A stretch of 64,000 nt of DNA from positions 496,001 through 560,000 of the forward strand of contig NZ_QTUV01000002.1 in the NCBI RefSeq assembly GCF_003435815.1, in the 5' to 3' direction. Positions 25,657-35,156 of the stretch are shown here, piece after piece. The translations under genes were made by a program, and so were the position numbers. The notes beneath the pieces were generated by a model. The model ran no database searches. It was not told where the DNA came from and worked only from the letters and a program-made list of their open reading frames with translations. The DNA is from Dorea sp. AM10-31. Lineage in GTDB: Bacteria > Bacillota > Clostridia > Lachnospirales > Lachnospiraceae. The number at the start of each line of letters is the position of its first letter. Positions within the stretch are counted from its first letter, which is position 1.

Positions 25657-27423
25657 TTACATTCTCTCCGGTGCTTCAAATCCTAATACGTCAATGCATG
25701 CTTCCAGTACTTCTTTTGTAAGGATCAGAAGTGAGATGTAGCTTTCTTTCTTCTTCGCGTCTTCTTCTGCAAGGATCTTCGTTCCGTGATAGAAACGGTT
25801 AAATGCATTGGAAAGATCGTAAATATATGCACAAATCTTGTGCGGTGCCAGTTCTTCAAATGCATTCTCCAGCACTTCGTTGTATTTTGCGACTTCCAAC
25901 ATCAGTGCTTTCTCACTGTCTGATGTTGCCGGAAGAAGTGTAATATCTTCTACATTACCGCCCTGCTCTTTGTACTTGTTCAGGATAGACTTGATTCGCA
26001 CGATCGTGTACAGAATGTACGGTCCTGTATTTCCTTCAAAGGAAGTGAAACGGTCTACATCGAATACATAGTCTTTGGCTGCCTGGTTGGACAGGTCTCC
26101 GTATTTGATCGCGGAAAGTCCGACAATCTTCGCTGTCTCTTTTGCTTCTTCTTCTGACACTGTACGATTATCTGTAATTTTCTTATACATCTCTTCATCG
26201 ATCTCTGCGATCAGATTCTCCAGACGCATAACGCCACCTTCTCTTGTCTTAAACGGTTTACCGTCTTTGCCATTCATCGTTCCAAAACCTAAGAATGACA
26301 GTTTTGTCTCTTCCGGTACGATTCCAGTCTTCTTGGCAGCGCGGAATACCTGTACAAAGTGCAGTTCCTGACGTTTATCTACTACATAAACAACCTGATC
26401 CGGATGGTAATCCTGTGTTCTCTGTACTAATGTTGCAAGATCCGTTGTTCCATATAAAGAAGCGCCATCTGATTTCTGGATCATACATGGTGGAATCTCT
26501 TTTGTATCGGACTCTTCCTGTACATCGATAACAAGTGCTCCATCATCAATGTGGGCATATCCTTCTTTTTTCAGGCGCTCGATCATATCCGGGATGTATG
26601 CCTGTGCATCAGACTCACCCTTCCAGAGATCAAATTCTACATTCAGATTCGCATAATTTTTCTTAAGGTCAGCTACAGAAATATGCATGATATGATTCCA
26701 GATTGCTGTATATCCGCGATGACCATTCTGTAATAAATATGTTGCATGCAATGCTTCTTCACGGTATGCATCATCTTCTTTGGCTTTACCGCTTGCAGTC
26801 GGATAAATCTCTTCCAGTTCTCCGATGGTAAATGGTGCTTCTTCCGGATACTCTCCTTCAAATGCATCATCAAAATATGGCAGATCCGGCTGTCTCTTGC
26901 GAAGCTCTGTGATAATCAGTCCCATCTGGTATCCCCAGTCGCCGAGATGAATATCTCCTAATACTTTATGTCCTGCTTTTCTTGCGATACGCTTCACACT
27001 CTCGCCGATAACTGCAGAACGAAGATGTCCGACATGTAACGGTTTTGCTACATTCGGTCCGCCGTAATCGATTACGATCGTCTTTGGTTCTTTTGCCTGT
27101 TCCAGTCCAAGATTCTCATCTTTTTTCATGTCATTTAAGTATGCAGCAACTGCATCTTCATTTAACTTAATATTGATAAATCCTGGTTTTACAACCTCGA
27201 TCTCTCCAATATATGTTTTATCTGTTAAATTTGCAAGAACATCCTCTGCGATCATAAACGGTGCTTTTTTATATTTCTTCGCTCCAGCCATTGCTCCGTT
27301 ACACTGATATTCACAGAGATCCGGACGGTTGGAAAGCGTTACTTTTGCCAGTGCACAATCATATCCTGCCTTGTCAAAGGCTGCGGCAATTTCCTGTTCC
27401 ACAAGATTAATAATTTTATCCAT
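25657..27423 (-). CDS. argS: Arginyl-tRNA synthetase
   Basis: The cytosolic enzyme charges tRNA-Arg. ATG at 27423 follows GTAGGAGG and gives a normal 588 residues; the frame extends upstream without a site. The N-terminal Add-1 domain is present, followed by the HIGH variant PLHVGHLRSAV, a KMSKS region in degenerate form (GKDGKPFKTREGG) as is common in ArgRS, and the DALR anticodon domain (SNAFNRFYHGTKIL) ending APERM. Transcription starts from 27515-27543. Confidence 0.97.
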   Translation of the reverse strand: MDKIINLVEQEIAAAFDKAGYDCALAKVTLSNRPDLCEYQCNGAMAGAKKYKKAPFMIAEDVLANLTDKTYIGEIEVVKPGFINIKLNEDAVAAYLNDMKKDENLGLEQAKEPKTIVIDYGGPNVAKPLHVGHLRSAVIGESVKRIARKAGHKVLGDIHLGDWGYQMGLIITELRKRQPDLPYFDDAFEGEYPEEAPFTIGELEEIYPTASGKAKEDDAYREEALHATYLLQNGHRGYTAIWNHIMHISVADLKKNYANLNVEFDLWKGESDAQAYIPDMIERLKKEGYAHIDDGALVIDVQEESDTKEIPPCMIQKSDGASLYGTTDLATLVQRTQDYHPDQVVYVVDKRQELHFVQVFRAAKKTGIVPEETKLSFLGFGTMNGKDGKPFKTREGGVMRLENLIAEIDEEMYKKITDNRTVSEEEAKETAKIVGLSAIKYGDLSNQAAKDYVFDVDRFTSFEGNTGPYILYTIVRIKSILNKYKEQGGNVEDITLLPATSDSEKALMLEVAKYNEVLENAFEELAPHKICAYIYDLSNAFNRFYHGTKILAEEDAKKKESYISLLILTKEVLEACIDVLGFEAPERM

Positions 27424-27514
27424 GTTTTTCCTCCTACTCATTCTTCCTTGCCATTTCAGAAGTCTTCCTTTTTTAATATATCTACGTCCAGACAGACTTC
27501 TGAACATAATATGT

Positions 27515-27543
27515 ATTCTAACACAAGACAATCCCCTCAACAA
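27515..27543 (-). promoter_or_regulatory. Promoter of argS
   Basis: TTGTTG, 17 bases, TAGAAT on the minus strand, about 90 bases before the argS start. No T-box leader sequence lies between them. Confidence 0.6.
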
Positions 27544-27702
27544 CCTCAATCCTCTCTCTTCTTGTAAAAAAATACAATTTGTGTTACGATATCAAGAATT
27601 TGATGCCAGGGTCAAAAAGCCTGAAATCGCGATGTGCTTGCGCAGGAGTAGTTTTATGGCTTAATGGTCCTCAATATAAATAAATACAAAAGGAGTATGA
27701 TT

Positions 27703-28608
27703 ATGTTACTAGGTTCACATGTCGGCATGTCCGGCAAGGCAATGCTCTTAGGTTCTGCGAAAGAAGCAGTCTCCTACGGAGCGAATACATTTATGTTCTA
27801 TACAGGTGCACCACAGAATACCCGCCGCAAAGACATTTCCGAATTAAATATTGATGCTGCATGGGAATATATGCATGCACAGGGCATTGAACAGATCGTT
27901 GTTCATGCACCATATATTATTAATCTTGGCAATTCCGTAAAGCCGGAAACTTTTGAACTGGCTGTCAATTTTCTACGGACAGAGATCGAACGGACGAGGG
28001 CCTGCAAAAGCCATGTGCTGATCCTGCATCCGGGCGCTCATGTCGGTGCCGGTACAGATGTCGGTATTTCACAGATTATCAAAGGATTAAATGAAGTACT
28101 TACACCTGACATGGATCTTCAGATCGCACTGGAAACAATGGCTGGAAAAGGATCTGAAATCGGCAGAAATTTTGAAGAGCTCGCACGTATTATCGATGGG
28201 GTTACTTACAATGAAAAATTAAGTGTATGTTTTGATACCTGTCACACGCACGACAGCGGTTATGATATCGCACATGATTTTGACGGTGTAATACAGAAAT
28301 TTGACCATATTATCGGGAAAGAACGTATTGCCGTTTTTCATATTAACGACAGCAAAAATGTCTGCGGTGCTGCCAAAGACCGCCATGCTAATATCGGCTT
28401 CGGCGAGATTGGTTTTGATGCATTATCCTATATCGTGCATCATCCGGATTTTGCTGATGTCCCAAAGATACTGGAGACGCCTTATATCCCTTCACAAGTC
28501 AAGGAGAAGAAATCTTACGCACCGTACAAATATGAGATTGAGATGTTGAAAGAAAATCATTTCAACCCAGATGTACAGGAACAGATTCTGCGCGATGCGG
28601 AAAAATAA
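27703..28608 (+). CDS. nfo: Endonuclease IV (apurinic endonuclease)
   Basis: A zinc TIM-barrel enzyme that cuts DNA at abasic sites in base excision repair. ATG at 27703 is seven bases after AGGAG; the earlier ATG at 27697 is too close. The 301-residue protein has GSHVGMSGK at the start, [11 protein letters not shown], the metal ligands in ILHPGAH and [21 protein letters not shown], and HINDSKN. Length and order match the family. The acetyltransferase gene begins 22 bases downstream. Confidence 0.96.
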   Translation: MLLGSHVGMSGKAMLLGSAKEAVSYGANTFMFYTGAPQNTRRKDISELNIDAAWEYMHAQGIEQIVVHAPYIINLGNSVKPETFELAVNFLRTEIERTRACKSHVLILHPGAHVGAGTDVGISQIIKGLNEVLTPDMDLQIALETMAGKGSEIGRNFEELARIIDGVTYNEKLSVCFDTCHTHDSGYDIAHDFDGVIQKFDHIIGKERIAVFHINDSKNVCGAAKDRHANIGFGEIGFDALSYIVHHPDFADVPKILETPYIPSQVKEKKSYAPYKYEIEMLKENHFNPDVQEQILRDAEK

Positions 28609-28630
28609 CTGAAACGGGAGAACTGCCACT

Positions 28631-29254
28631 ATGGAAACTACTATGAACGAAAACCTCAAAGAAACTGACGTCAAAATTGAAACCGCTTCCGAAGATGATG
28701 CAAAAGAACTTCTCGATATTTATGCACCATACATTCTGGAAACCGCAATTACTTTTGAATATACGATTCCTTCTGTAGACGAATTTCGTGAACGCATCCG
28801 AAATACGCTGACAAAATATCCGTATATCAAAGCTGTTCATAACGGCAGTATCGTAGGTTATGCATACGCTTCTGCTTTCCATCCGCGGGCTGCCTATGGC
28901 TGGGCAATTGAGACTTCTATCTATGTGAAGAAAGATGCCAGAAAGATGGGACTGGGCAAGAAATTATATGCCGTTCTGGAAAGCATTCTGAAAAAGCAGG
29001 GCTTTCTGAATCTGAATGCATGCATTGCCTGCCCGAAGATTGATGACGAATACTTAACCCGCAACAGCATCAATTTCCATGAACATCTAGGTTATCGTTT
29101 TGTCGGTGAGTTTGAAAAATGCGGTTATAAATTTGGCCGCTGGTACAACATGGTCTGGATGGAGAAGCACATCGGCGAACATCTCACCGAACAGCCACCG
29201 GTTATTCCATTCCCGGAACTTAAAGATTTACCGGTACTTAAAGAATTATCGTAA
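28631..29254 (+). CDS. GNAT acetyltransferase, phosphinothricin/MnaT type
   Basis: The 207-residue protein has the pattern of PAT-like acetyltransferases: IETASEDDAKELLDIYAPY at the start, the hydrophobic ETAITFEY turn, then AIETSIYVKKDARKMGLGKK with the Q/RxxGxG-like acetyl-CoA loop, and the late GYRFVGEFEKCGYKFGRWYN. Relatives acetylate methionine sulfoximine or phosphinothricin-like amino acids; the true substrate here is unknown. It is 22 bases after nfo, sharing its promoter, and converges on the helicase gene with a one-base gap. Confidence 0.9.
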   Translation: METTMNENLKETDVKIETASEDDAKELLDIYAPYILETAITFEYTIPSVDEFRERIRNTLTKYPYIKAVHNGSIVGYAYASAFHPRAAYGWAIETSIYVKKDARKMGLGKKLYAVLESILKKQGFLNLNACIACPKIDDEYLTRNSINFHEHLGYRFVGEFEKCGYKFGRWYNMVWMEKHIGEHLTEQPPVIPFPELKDLPVLKELS

Positions 29255-29255
29255 T

Positions 29256-31667
29256 TTACGATTCTCTCATAATTTCAGGATTTATCCCGGAAGTTTTCGA
29301 AGCTTCTCTCACAGACCAAAAATTTTTCACATTTTCTGCAGCACTGTTCAGATTGCAGATTTGAAAGTCTTTCCATTCACGTGGGAAGACTTTTCTGTAT
29401 CTGTAATCCAGAAAGCGATCATCTAACAGCAGGATGAGTCCTTCATCTTCCTCTGTCCGGATCACACGTCCCGCAGACTGCAGGACTTTATTCATCCCAG
29501 GATAGAGATACGCATAGTCATATCCTGAAATTCCCTGCCCGTCAAAATAAGCTCTTAAAAGTTCCCGCTCTCTGCACACCTGTGGAATTCCCGGTCCAGC
29601 AATCAGCACACCGATCAGGCGGTCCGCTGTCAGGTCAATTCCTTCCGAGAAAATTCCACCCATCACGCAGAAACCAACCAGACCTTCTTCTGTATTTTCT
29701 TCAAAATTTTCCAGAAAAATCTCCCGTTCTTCTTCTGACATATACGGCGCCTGCATAACTGCCGGTATCTGCTCTCCCGGTAATTTCATAAACGCATCAC
29801 AGACATTTTCCATAAAACGATACGAAGGGAAAAATGCAATATAATTGCCACGCTTCGCCAGAGCGGTCTGCCGGATATATCTTGCGTAGCGCTCGTACAT
29901 GTCTTCTCCACGCTTTGTGTATTTGGTACTTACATCATTTCCTATCAAAAGCAGCCGGTTCTTCGTATCAAACGGTGATTCTGCATAGACTGCATAGTCT
30001 TCTTTCCCTGTACTTAAAAGTTTCTTATAGTACTGGATGGGAAGCAGTGTAGCTGAGAAAAAAATCGTACTATTCCCCTTATCCAGATATTCTTTAAGAT
30101 TTGCTGCCGGATTCACACAGAAGAGATGGATTCGGAATCTCCCATCATCCGTTATCTCCGAATAGATCAGGTAATTCTCATCCAGCCGGTCATGAATATA
30201 GAGAAACATCCGCACTTTAAAATAAAACTCCAATACTTCTTCCTTTAATGTTTCATCTCTGCAGTCTTCCAGAAAATGATCCATCTCTGTCACCAGGTTC
30301 AGTAACTTCAGATAAACGTGTGACACACTGTTCAGGATCTGGCAGTCTTCACATTCCCGTTTTAATGCAAGGAACTGCTTATTGCATTCTTCCAGCTTCT
30401 TTGCAAGCTTCGGTGCGGTACTCTTCACTTTCTTCTTCACTGCCAGAACATCTTCTTTGTATAGATCTGCGCTGTACATTGTCCTTGCACGCTCCACCAG
30501 ATTGTGTGCTTCATCGATCAGAAACAGATACTCTCCCGAATTGCCTTCTCCAAAAAAGCGGCGCAGATGTGCATTCGGATCAAATGCATAATTATAGTCA
30601 CAGATGATCGCATCCACCCAGTTTGATACATCCAGACTCATCTCGTAAGGACAGACATTCCATTTTTTCGCCTGCTCTTCCAGAATCTCTCTGCTCATTT
30701 CATCGGAAGTTGTCAGAAGTTCATATACTGCATCATTTACCCGGTCAAAATGTCCTTTGGCGTATGGACATGCATCCGGATTGCACACAGTCTCTTCGCA
30801 AAAACACGTCTTTTCTTTTGCTGTGAGAACAAGGACTTTCATCCGCAATGCCTGCTCCTTTAACGTATCAAATGCCTGCCATGCAACTGTTCTTGTAATC
30901 GTCTTTGCTGTCAGATAGAAAATCTTCTCTCCCAGTCCTTCTCCAACTGCCTTCACCGCCGGAAACACCGTTGCCATTGTCTTGCCGACTCCTGTCGGCG
31001 CCTGAATGAAGAGTTTCTTCTTCCTTGCGATCGTCCGGTAAACCGATGCCGCAAGGTTCTTCTGTCCTTCCCGGTAAGCAAATGGAAATTCAATTTCCTT
31101 AATAGAAGCGTTTCTCTTTTGCTTCCATCGCACCTGGTATCTTGCCCATTTTTCGTATTGTCCGGCTACATCCAGAAACCATCTTTTCAGATCTTCATAC
31201 GCATATACACTCTGAAAGCGCCGGATGTCTTCTGTCTCCAGATTGCAATAAGTCATCTGCACTCCGATCTCATCCAGATTCTTCTGTGTGGCATAAATGT
31301 ATGCATAACACTTTGCCTGCGCCAGATGAACAGAAACCGGTTCCTCAATCTGCTCCAGATCCCGCATAACTCCTTTGATCTCATCAATCACTATACCGGA
31401 TGCATTCTCGATAATTCCATCCGCACGTCCATCTATTACCAGCGTGAATCCATTACACGGAATCTCAATCTTAAGTGGAACTTCTGCATGGTAATCTGCC
31501 CCCATTCTTCTCTGGATCTTCCGGTGCATCTTGCCACCAAGAAGCATGGCATCTTTGTCCGCTCCCGCCACCCGGTTATCAATATCTCCGCTTCTTAAAA
31601 TAAATTCTACCAGATTCCGGACAGAGATATGCACCTGTTCCTCTGCCACTTCCATGTTCTTATCCAT
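29256..31667 (-). CDS. XPD/DinG-type Fe-S helicase with N-terminal PD-(D/E)XK-like nuclease domain
   Basis: The 803-residue protein begins with a RecB-like nuclease segment (LVIDGRADGII, then GIVIDEIKGV, giving the D and ExK residues). From about residue 205 it is a superfamily 2 helicase with Walker A APTGVGKT and box II DEAH. Between those motifs lie the four Fe-S cysteines (CFCEETVCNPDACP, then NVCPYEM). The end carries motif VI (QSAGRVIRTEEDEG). XPD-like helicases unwind 5' to 3' from single-stranded tails; the fused nuclease suggests repair or flap processing. ATG at 31667 follows GGAG. It is a single gene that converges with the acetyltransferase. Confidence 0.92.
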   Translation of the reverse strand: MDKNMEVAEEQVHISVRNLVEFILRSGDIDNRVAGADKDAMLLGGKMHRKIQRRMGADYHAEVPLKIEIPCNGFTLVIDGRADGIIENASGIVIDEIKGVMRDLEQIEEPVSVHLAQAKCYAYIYATQKNLDEIGVQMTYCNLETEDIRRFQSVYAYEDLKRWFLDVAGQYEKWARYQVRWKQKRNASIKEIEFPFAYREGQKNLAASVYRTIARKKKLFIQAPTGVGKTMATVFPAVKAVGEGLGEKIFYLTAKTITRTVAWQAFDTLKEQALRMKVLVLTAKEKTCFCEETVCNPDACPYAKGHFDRVNDAVYELLTTSDEMSREILEEQAKKWNVCPYEMSLDVSNWVDAIICDYNYAFDPNAHLRRFFGEGNSGEYLFLIDEAHNLVERARTMYSADLYKEDVLAVKKKVKSTAPKLAKKLEECNKQFLALKRECEDCQILNSVSHVYLKLLNLVTEMDHFLEDCRDETLKEEVLEFYFKVRMFLYIHDRLDENYLIYSEITDDGRFRIHLFCVNPAANLKEYLDKGNSTIFFSATLLPIQYYKKLLSTGKEDYAVYAESPFDTKNRLLLIGNDVSTKYTKRGEDMYERYARYIRQTALAKRGNYIAFFPSYRFMENVCDAFMKLPGEQIPAVMQAPYMSEEEREIFLENFEENTEEGLVGFCVMGGIFSEGIDLTADRLIGVLIAGPGIPQVCRERELLRAYFDGQGISGYDYAYLYPGMNKVLQSAGRVIRTEEDEGLILLLDDRFLDYRYRKVFPREWKDFQICNLNSAAENVKNFWSVREASKTSGINPEIMRES

Positions 31668-31709
31668 CTCTTACTCCATAACACTACTCTACTTATGATG
31701 ATTAAAATT

Positions 31710-31742
31710 GCCCCCGGATTTTGATGTTCAAAACCCAGAGGC
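31710..31742 (-). terminator. Terminator after the DCCP-like/Mrp operon
   Basis: GCCTCTGGGTTTTGA pairs with TCAAAATCCGGGGGC around ACA on the minus strand, followed by an AATTTTAAT tail. Confidence 0.7.
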
Positions 31743-31762
31743 TCTCTTCCGATATTTCTATC

Positions 31763-32914
31763 TTACAGCATCTCAATAAATGCAGTAATTCTTGTATTAA
31801 GCTGTCCAATATCTGCTTGCGAATAATCTGTCTCAACATTGATATACGGAATATGTTTCTCTTCATTTACAAATCTGCGTACAGATAATGTCTCTACATT
31901 GTATGTATGACATGCCTGTAAAGTCATCTCTACAACACCGTCTACCTGATATTCGTCAATCAGTCTGCCTAACAGTTCAAAACGATTCGGATTCGGAGTC
32001 ATAACCGAACATCCGATGTTCAGATATCTTCTTGCAATTGCATCATACACATCCGGATTGTTCTCATCTACCAGCTTATCGATAGATTTTGCACCGGAGC
32101 AGTTCTCGTAAGTTACAACGATTCCACCGTTATCCTCAACCGCACGGATGACCTTCTCCGTTGCACCTCCGATCGGACATCCCGTGATCAGGATTCTTGG
32201 TTTCTTCTCCTGCATCTTACCTTCGGCATACTCTTTCTCGATCTTATCTACAAGTGCATTTACCTCATCAGGAATCTGTTTGCGATCAAATTTAAATGTA
32301 CTTCCGTATAAAACTTTGAACAAATCATAACCGGAAATCGGCGCCGGATCATGGCGCATAACCTCATAAAGCTTCTTCAAAGATCTTCTCGCTTCATTAT
32401 TTACTTTAACTGCTTCTCTGATCTGTTCTTCTGTAATCTCTACATCAAACTTTTTCTCCAGATATTCTTTGAAACGGATGATCTCTTTCTTCCAGAGTTT
32501 TAAAGAGTTTTCACTCTGCGAATTAGGAAGCTCCATTACGAATGTATCCTTAAATTCGGACATTAATTCGTACATCTTCTTCTTTCCGTCACAGGTTGTC
32601 TCTCCGACTACAACATCGGAAAAATAAAAAAACGGACATTTGTCTGTCTTCGCAAATCCGTAGCTGGATTTGATCAGCGGACATAAGTTCTTTGGAAGAT
32701 CCTTTTCCGCTTCTGCAATTGTCTCATCCGATGTCGAACAGAGACTGACTGTTGCAGCTCCCATTGCCATTGCAATCTCCTGCGGAAAATAAGTACAATA
32801 AGATCCTACTACCGGTATCCCCTGATCTTTTAACTGTTTTACTGCAAGGAAAGAGTTCTTTCTCTGTTCTGCAAATTCTTCAAAAACCTCCGGCAGTTCT
32901 TTAATTACTTCCAT
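31763..32914 (-). CDS. HgdB/YjiM-type 2-hydroxyacyl-CoA dehydratase homologue, likely double-cubane cluster protein
   Basis: The 383-residue protein has the D-subunit fold with cysteines in SYCTYFPQE, LCPLIKSSYGF, KCPFFYFSD, ETTCDGKKKMYEL, TGCPIGG, ENCSGAK and GCSVMTPNPNR. It stands alone, with no alpha subunit and no classical ATP-dependent activator, which is the arrangement of the double-cubane [8Fe-9S] proteins rather than fermentative dehydratases. Those reduce difficult small molecules at very low potential; the natural substrate is unsettled. The start at 32914 has an AGAGGAG site; the ATG at 32935 has none. The Mrp carrier gene is immediately upstream. Confidence 0.82.
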   Translation of the reverse strand: MEVIKELPEVFEEFAEQRKNSFLAVKQLKDQGIPVVGSYCTYFPQEIAMAMGAATVSLCSTSDETIAEAEKDLPKNLCPLIKSSYGFAKTDKCPFFYFSDVVVGETTCDGKKKMYELMSEFKDTFVMELPNSQSENSLKLWKKEIIRFKEYLEKKFDVEITEEQIREAVKVNNEARRSLKKLYEVMRHDPAPISGYDLFKVLYGSTFKFDRKQIPDEVNALVDKIEKEYAEGKMQEKKPRILITGCPIGGATEKVIRAVEDNGGIVVTYENCSGAKSIDKLVDENNPDVYDAIARRYLNIGCSVMTPNPNRFELLGRLIDEYQVDGVVEMTLQACHTYNVETLSVRRFVNEEKHIPYINVETDYSQADIGQLNTRITAFIEML

Positions 32915-32935
32915 GGTTGTTCTCCTCTTTGACAT

Positions 32936-33766
32936 TTACAATTTATTTACAGCATCGGTCAAATAATCATTGCTGATCTCGTAGAAACGCTCTTCTTCTA
33001 CTGCTTCTGCCAGTCCTGCATCGATCGGCATCTTTCCAATTACCGGAATATCCAGTTCTTTTGCCGTCTCATCTACATGGCTCTCACCAAATACAGAAAT
33101 CTTCTTTCCGCAATCCGGACAGACAAGATAGCTGTAGTTCTCTACAATTCCAAGTACCGGAATATCCATCTGACATGCCATATTGTATGCTTTCTTAACG
33201 ATCATCTGTACCAGATCCTGTGGAGATGTTACAATCACGATTCCATCAACCGGCAATGACTGGAATACTGTAAGCGGAACGTCACCGGTTCCCGGTGGCA
33301 TATCTACAAAGAGATAATCCAGTTCTCCCCACATAACATCTGTCCAGAACTGTGTTACAACATTTGCAATGACCGGACCTCTCCATATAACCGGATCGGA
33401 TTCATTCGGCAAAAGTAAATTGACAGACATGATCTTTGTTCCGTCTTTTGCCTCTTCCGGAATGATTCCTTCTTCTGTTCCCATTGCCTGTTTGTGGATT
33501 CCATACATCTTCGGAATAGATGGACCTGTAATGTCCGCATCCATGATTCCGACATTAAATCCTTGTTCTCTCATAATACGAGCAAGAGAGGCTGTTACCA
33601 TAGATTTGCCAACCCCGCCTTTTCCACTTACAACTGCAATTACTTTATTCACATGTGAATGTGGATTTGCCGGTTTCAAAAGGCTCTGCGGTTTGCTTCC
33701 GCAGGAATCTGCATGTGCGCATCCGGCACAATCTGACGGCTTACATCCATTTTGTTCTTCTGCCAT
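32936..33766 (-). CDS. Mrp/NBP35-type Fe-S cluster carrier ATPase
   Basis: The 276-residue P-loop protein opens with a cysteine-rich stretch (NGCKPSDCAGCAHADSC), then the deviant Walker A VVSGKGGVGKS, the DMPPGTGDVPLT switch and the bridging CxxC (VCPDCGKK). Mrp proteins hold and hand over [4Fe-4S] clusters using ATP. Only 21 bases separate its stop from the start of the DCCP-like gene, so it may build or load that cluster; this is inferred from the pairing. ATG at 33766 follows GAGGAC. Confidence 0.93.
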   Translation of the reverse strand: MAEEQNGCKPSDCAGCAHADSCGSKPQSLLKPANPHSHVNKVIAVVSGKGGVGKSMVTASLARIMREQGFNVGIMDADITGPSIPKMYGIHKQAMGTEEGIIPEEAKDGTKIMSVNLLLPNESDPVIWRGPVIANVVTQFWTDVMWGELDYLFVDMPPGTGDVPLTVFQSLPVDGIVIVTSPQDLVQMIVKKAYNMACQMDIPVLGIVENYSYLVCPDCGKKISVFGESHVDETAKELDIPVIGKMPIDAGLAEAVEEERFYEISNDYLTDAVNKL

Positions 33767-33825
33767 TCTAACTGTCCTCTTTTCTTGATACTTTTTATTT
33801 CACTGCTCTGTGAAACAGCTCTTTC

Positions 33826-34203
33826 TTATTCTTCTACTGCTGCGATCAGTTCTACTTCGCATTTGACATTCTTCGGAAGTGTCTTTACAGCAACACAGCT
33901 TCTTGCCGGTTTAGATGTAAAATATTTTGCATATACTTCGTTAAATGCTGCGAAATCATTCATATCTGCAAGGAAGCATGTTGTCTTAACTACTTTGTCA
34001 AAAGATGTTCCTGCTGCTTCCAGAACTGCTGCCAGGTTCTTGCATACCTGTTCTGTCTGCTCTTCGATTGTCTCCGCTTCTACTGCATCTACAGCCGGAT
34101 TGATTGGAATCTGACCTGCAGAGTAAAACATTCCTCCATGAACATATCCCTGTGAATAAGGTCCTAATGCTTTTGGTGCTTTTTCTGTTGCTACTACTTT
34201 CAT
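33826..34203 (-). CDS. ridA: RidA-family enamine/imine deaminase
   Basis: The 125-residue protein has ALGPYSQG at the start, the arginine of the active site in KPARSCVAV, and the last strand KCEVELIAAV with the conserved glutamate. RidA hydrolyses reactive 2-aminoacrylate-type imines formed by PLP and dehydrogenating enzymes. The start at 34203 follows GGAG. It overlaps closely with the cyclodeaminase gene upstream (two-base gap), whose reaction passes through an imine, so a joint role is reasonable. Confidence 0.93.
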   Translation of the reverse strand: MKVVATEKAPKALGPYSQGYVHGGMFYSAGQIPINPAVDAVEAETIEEQTEQVCKNLAAVLEAAGTSFDKVVKTTCFLADMNDFAAFNEVYAKYFTSKPARSCVAVKTLPKNVKCEVELIAAVEE

Positions 34204-34205
34204 AA

Positions 34206-35156
34206 TTAGTTCTCCTTTGCTTTTTCTAATATTTTCTGTGCAATACACACATCAAAAAGTCCCATACCTACGGATTTAAAATAGGTGGTCTTTTTTGGGT
34301 CGGTAATTTCCTGCGGATTTCCTGCCAGATAATCACTCATTAAAATTGTCTGCTCTTCTTTCAGACGTCCATCTTTTATCGGCTGACTTAAGTCTCCACT
34401 CTCTTCGCATGCATATGGGAGCTCAATGTAGACTTCATTTGTCAAATCCCAGATCGCATCCGGAATCTCACGCATCTCAGGCGTGTAAGAACCGATTGCA
34501 ATGATACATTTTCCTTCTAACAAATCCTTGTCATCCGGTAATACCGGCTGCGTGGAAGGTGTTGTTGTACAAATGATCTCACTGTTTTTAACCATCTCCT
34601 CCGCTGTCTTACATTGTACTACCTTTACATCCGGGTTATCAATAGCTTTTTCCAGTCTTGCCAGATAATCTGTCAGATCTCTGTCACTGTGATTATACAC
34701 ATAAACCGTATCAATCGGTCTTGCCACACATGCATACAATGCCTGATAGAATCCCTGTACACCGGCTCCTGCGATTCCGACTGTATGACAGTCTTTTCTG
34801 GATAAATGCCGGATGCCGACACCTCCGACTGCTCCTGTTCTCCATGCAGTTACCCTCTGGCCGTCCATTACTGCCAGCGGTTTCCCTGTCTTATAATCAT
34901 TCAGATACATGATTCCATCGATAGATGGCAAACCAAGTTCTGCGTTATCTGGAAAAATACTTAAAATTTTTGTTCCAATAACTTCCTTCGTATAACATGG
35001 CATATACATCATTGTCTTGTTCGCATCTTCTACACACGGACGCGGCGGCATATAATAATCACCTGCTTTAAAAATCTTATAGGCTTCTTCAATCTGATTC
35101 ATCATCTCATTTCTGTCGATCAGCTTATCAATCTGTTCACTGTCTAAAACTATCAT
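34206..35156 (-). CDS. Ornithine cyclodeaminase/mu-crystallin family protein
   Basis: The 316-residue NAD-dependent enzyme has the substrate and cofactor residues of the family: KILSIFPDN, VMDGQRVTAWRTGAVGGV, Rossmann GIAGAGVQGF, and the catalytic region AIGSYTPEMREIPD. Members make proline from ornithine, oxidise alanine, or reduce cyclic imines; the exact substrate cannot be read. ATG at 35156 overlaps the MATE stop (ATGA) and is followed by ridA at two bases. It is therefore the third gene of a four-gene coupled operon. Confidence 0.88.
   Translation of the reverse strand: MIVLDSEQIDKLIDRNEMMNQIEEAYKIFKAGDYYMPPRPCVEDANKTMMYMPCYTKEVIGTKILSIFPDNAELGLPSIDGIMYLNDYKTGKPLAVMDGQRVTAWRTGAVGGVGIRHLSRKDCHTVGIAGAGVQGFYQALYACVARPIDTVYVYNHSDRDLTDYLARLEKAIDNPDVKVVQCKTAEEMVKNSEIICTTTPSTQPVLPDDKDLLEGKCIIAIGSYTPEMREIPDAIWDLTNEVYIELPYACEESGDLSQPIKDGRLKEEQTILMSDYLAGNPQEITDPKKTTYFKSVGMGLFDVCIAQKILEKAKEN

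Noticed and set aside
31763..32914. A classical 2-hydroxyglutaryl-CoA dehydratase subunit of amino acid fermentation
   Set aside because: There is no alpha subunit, CoA-transferase or activator beside it, and the cysteine set fits the double-cubane (YjiM) type better.
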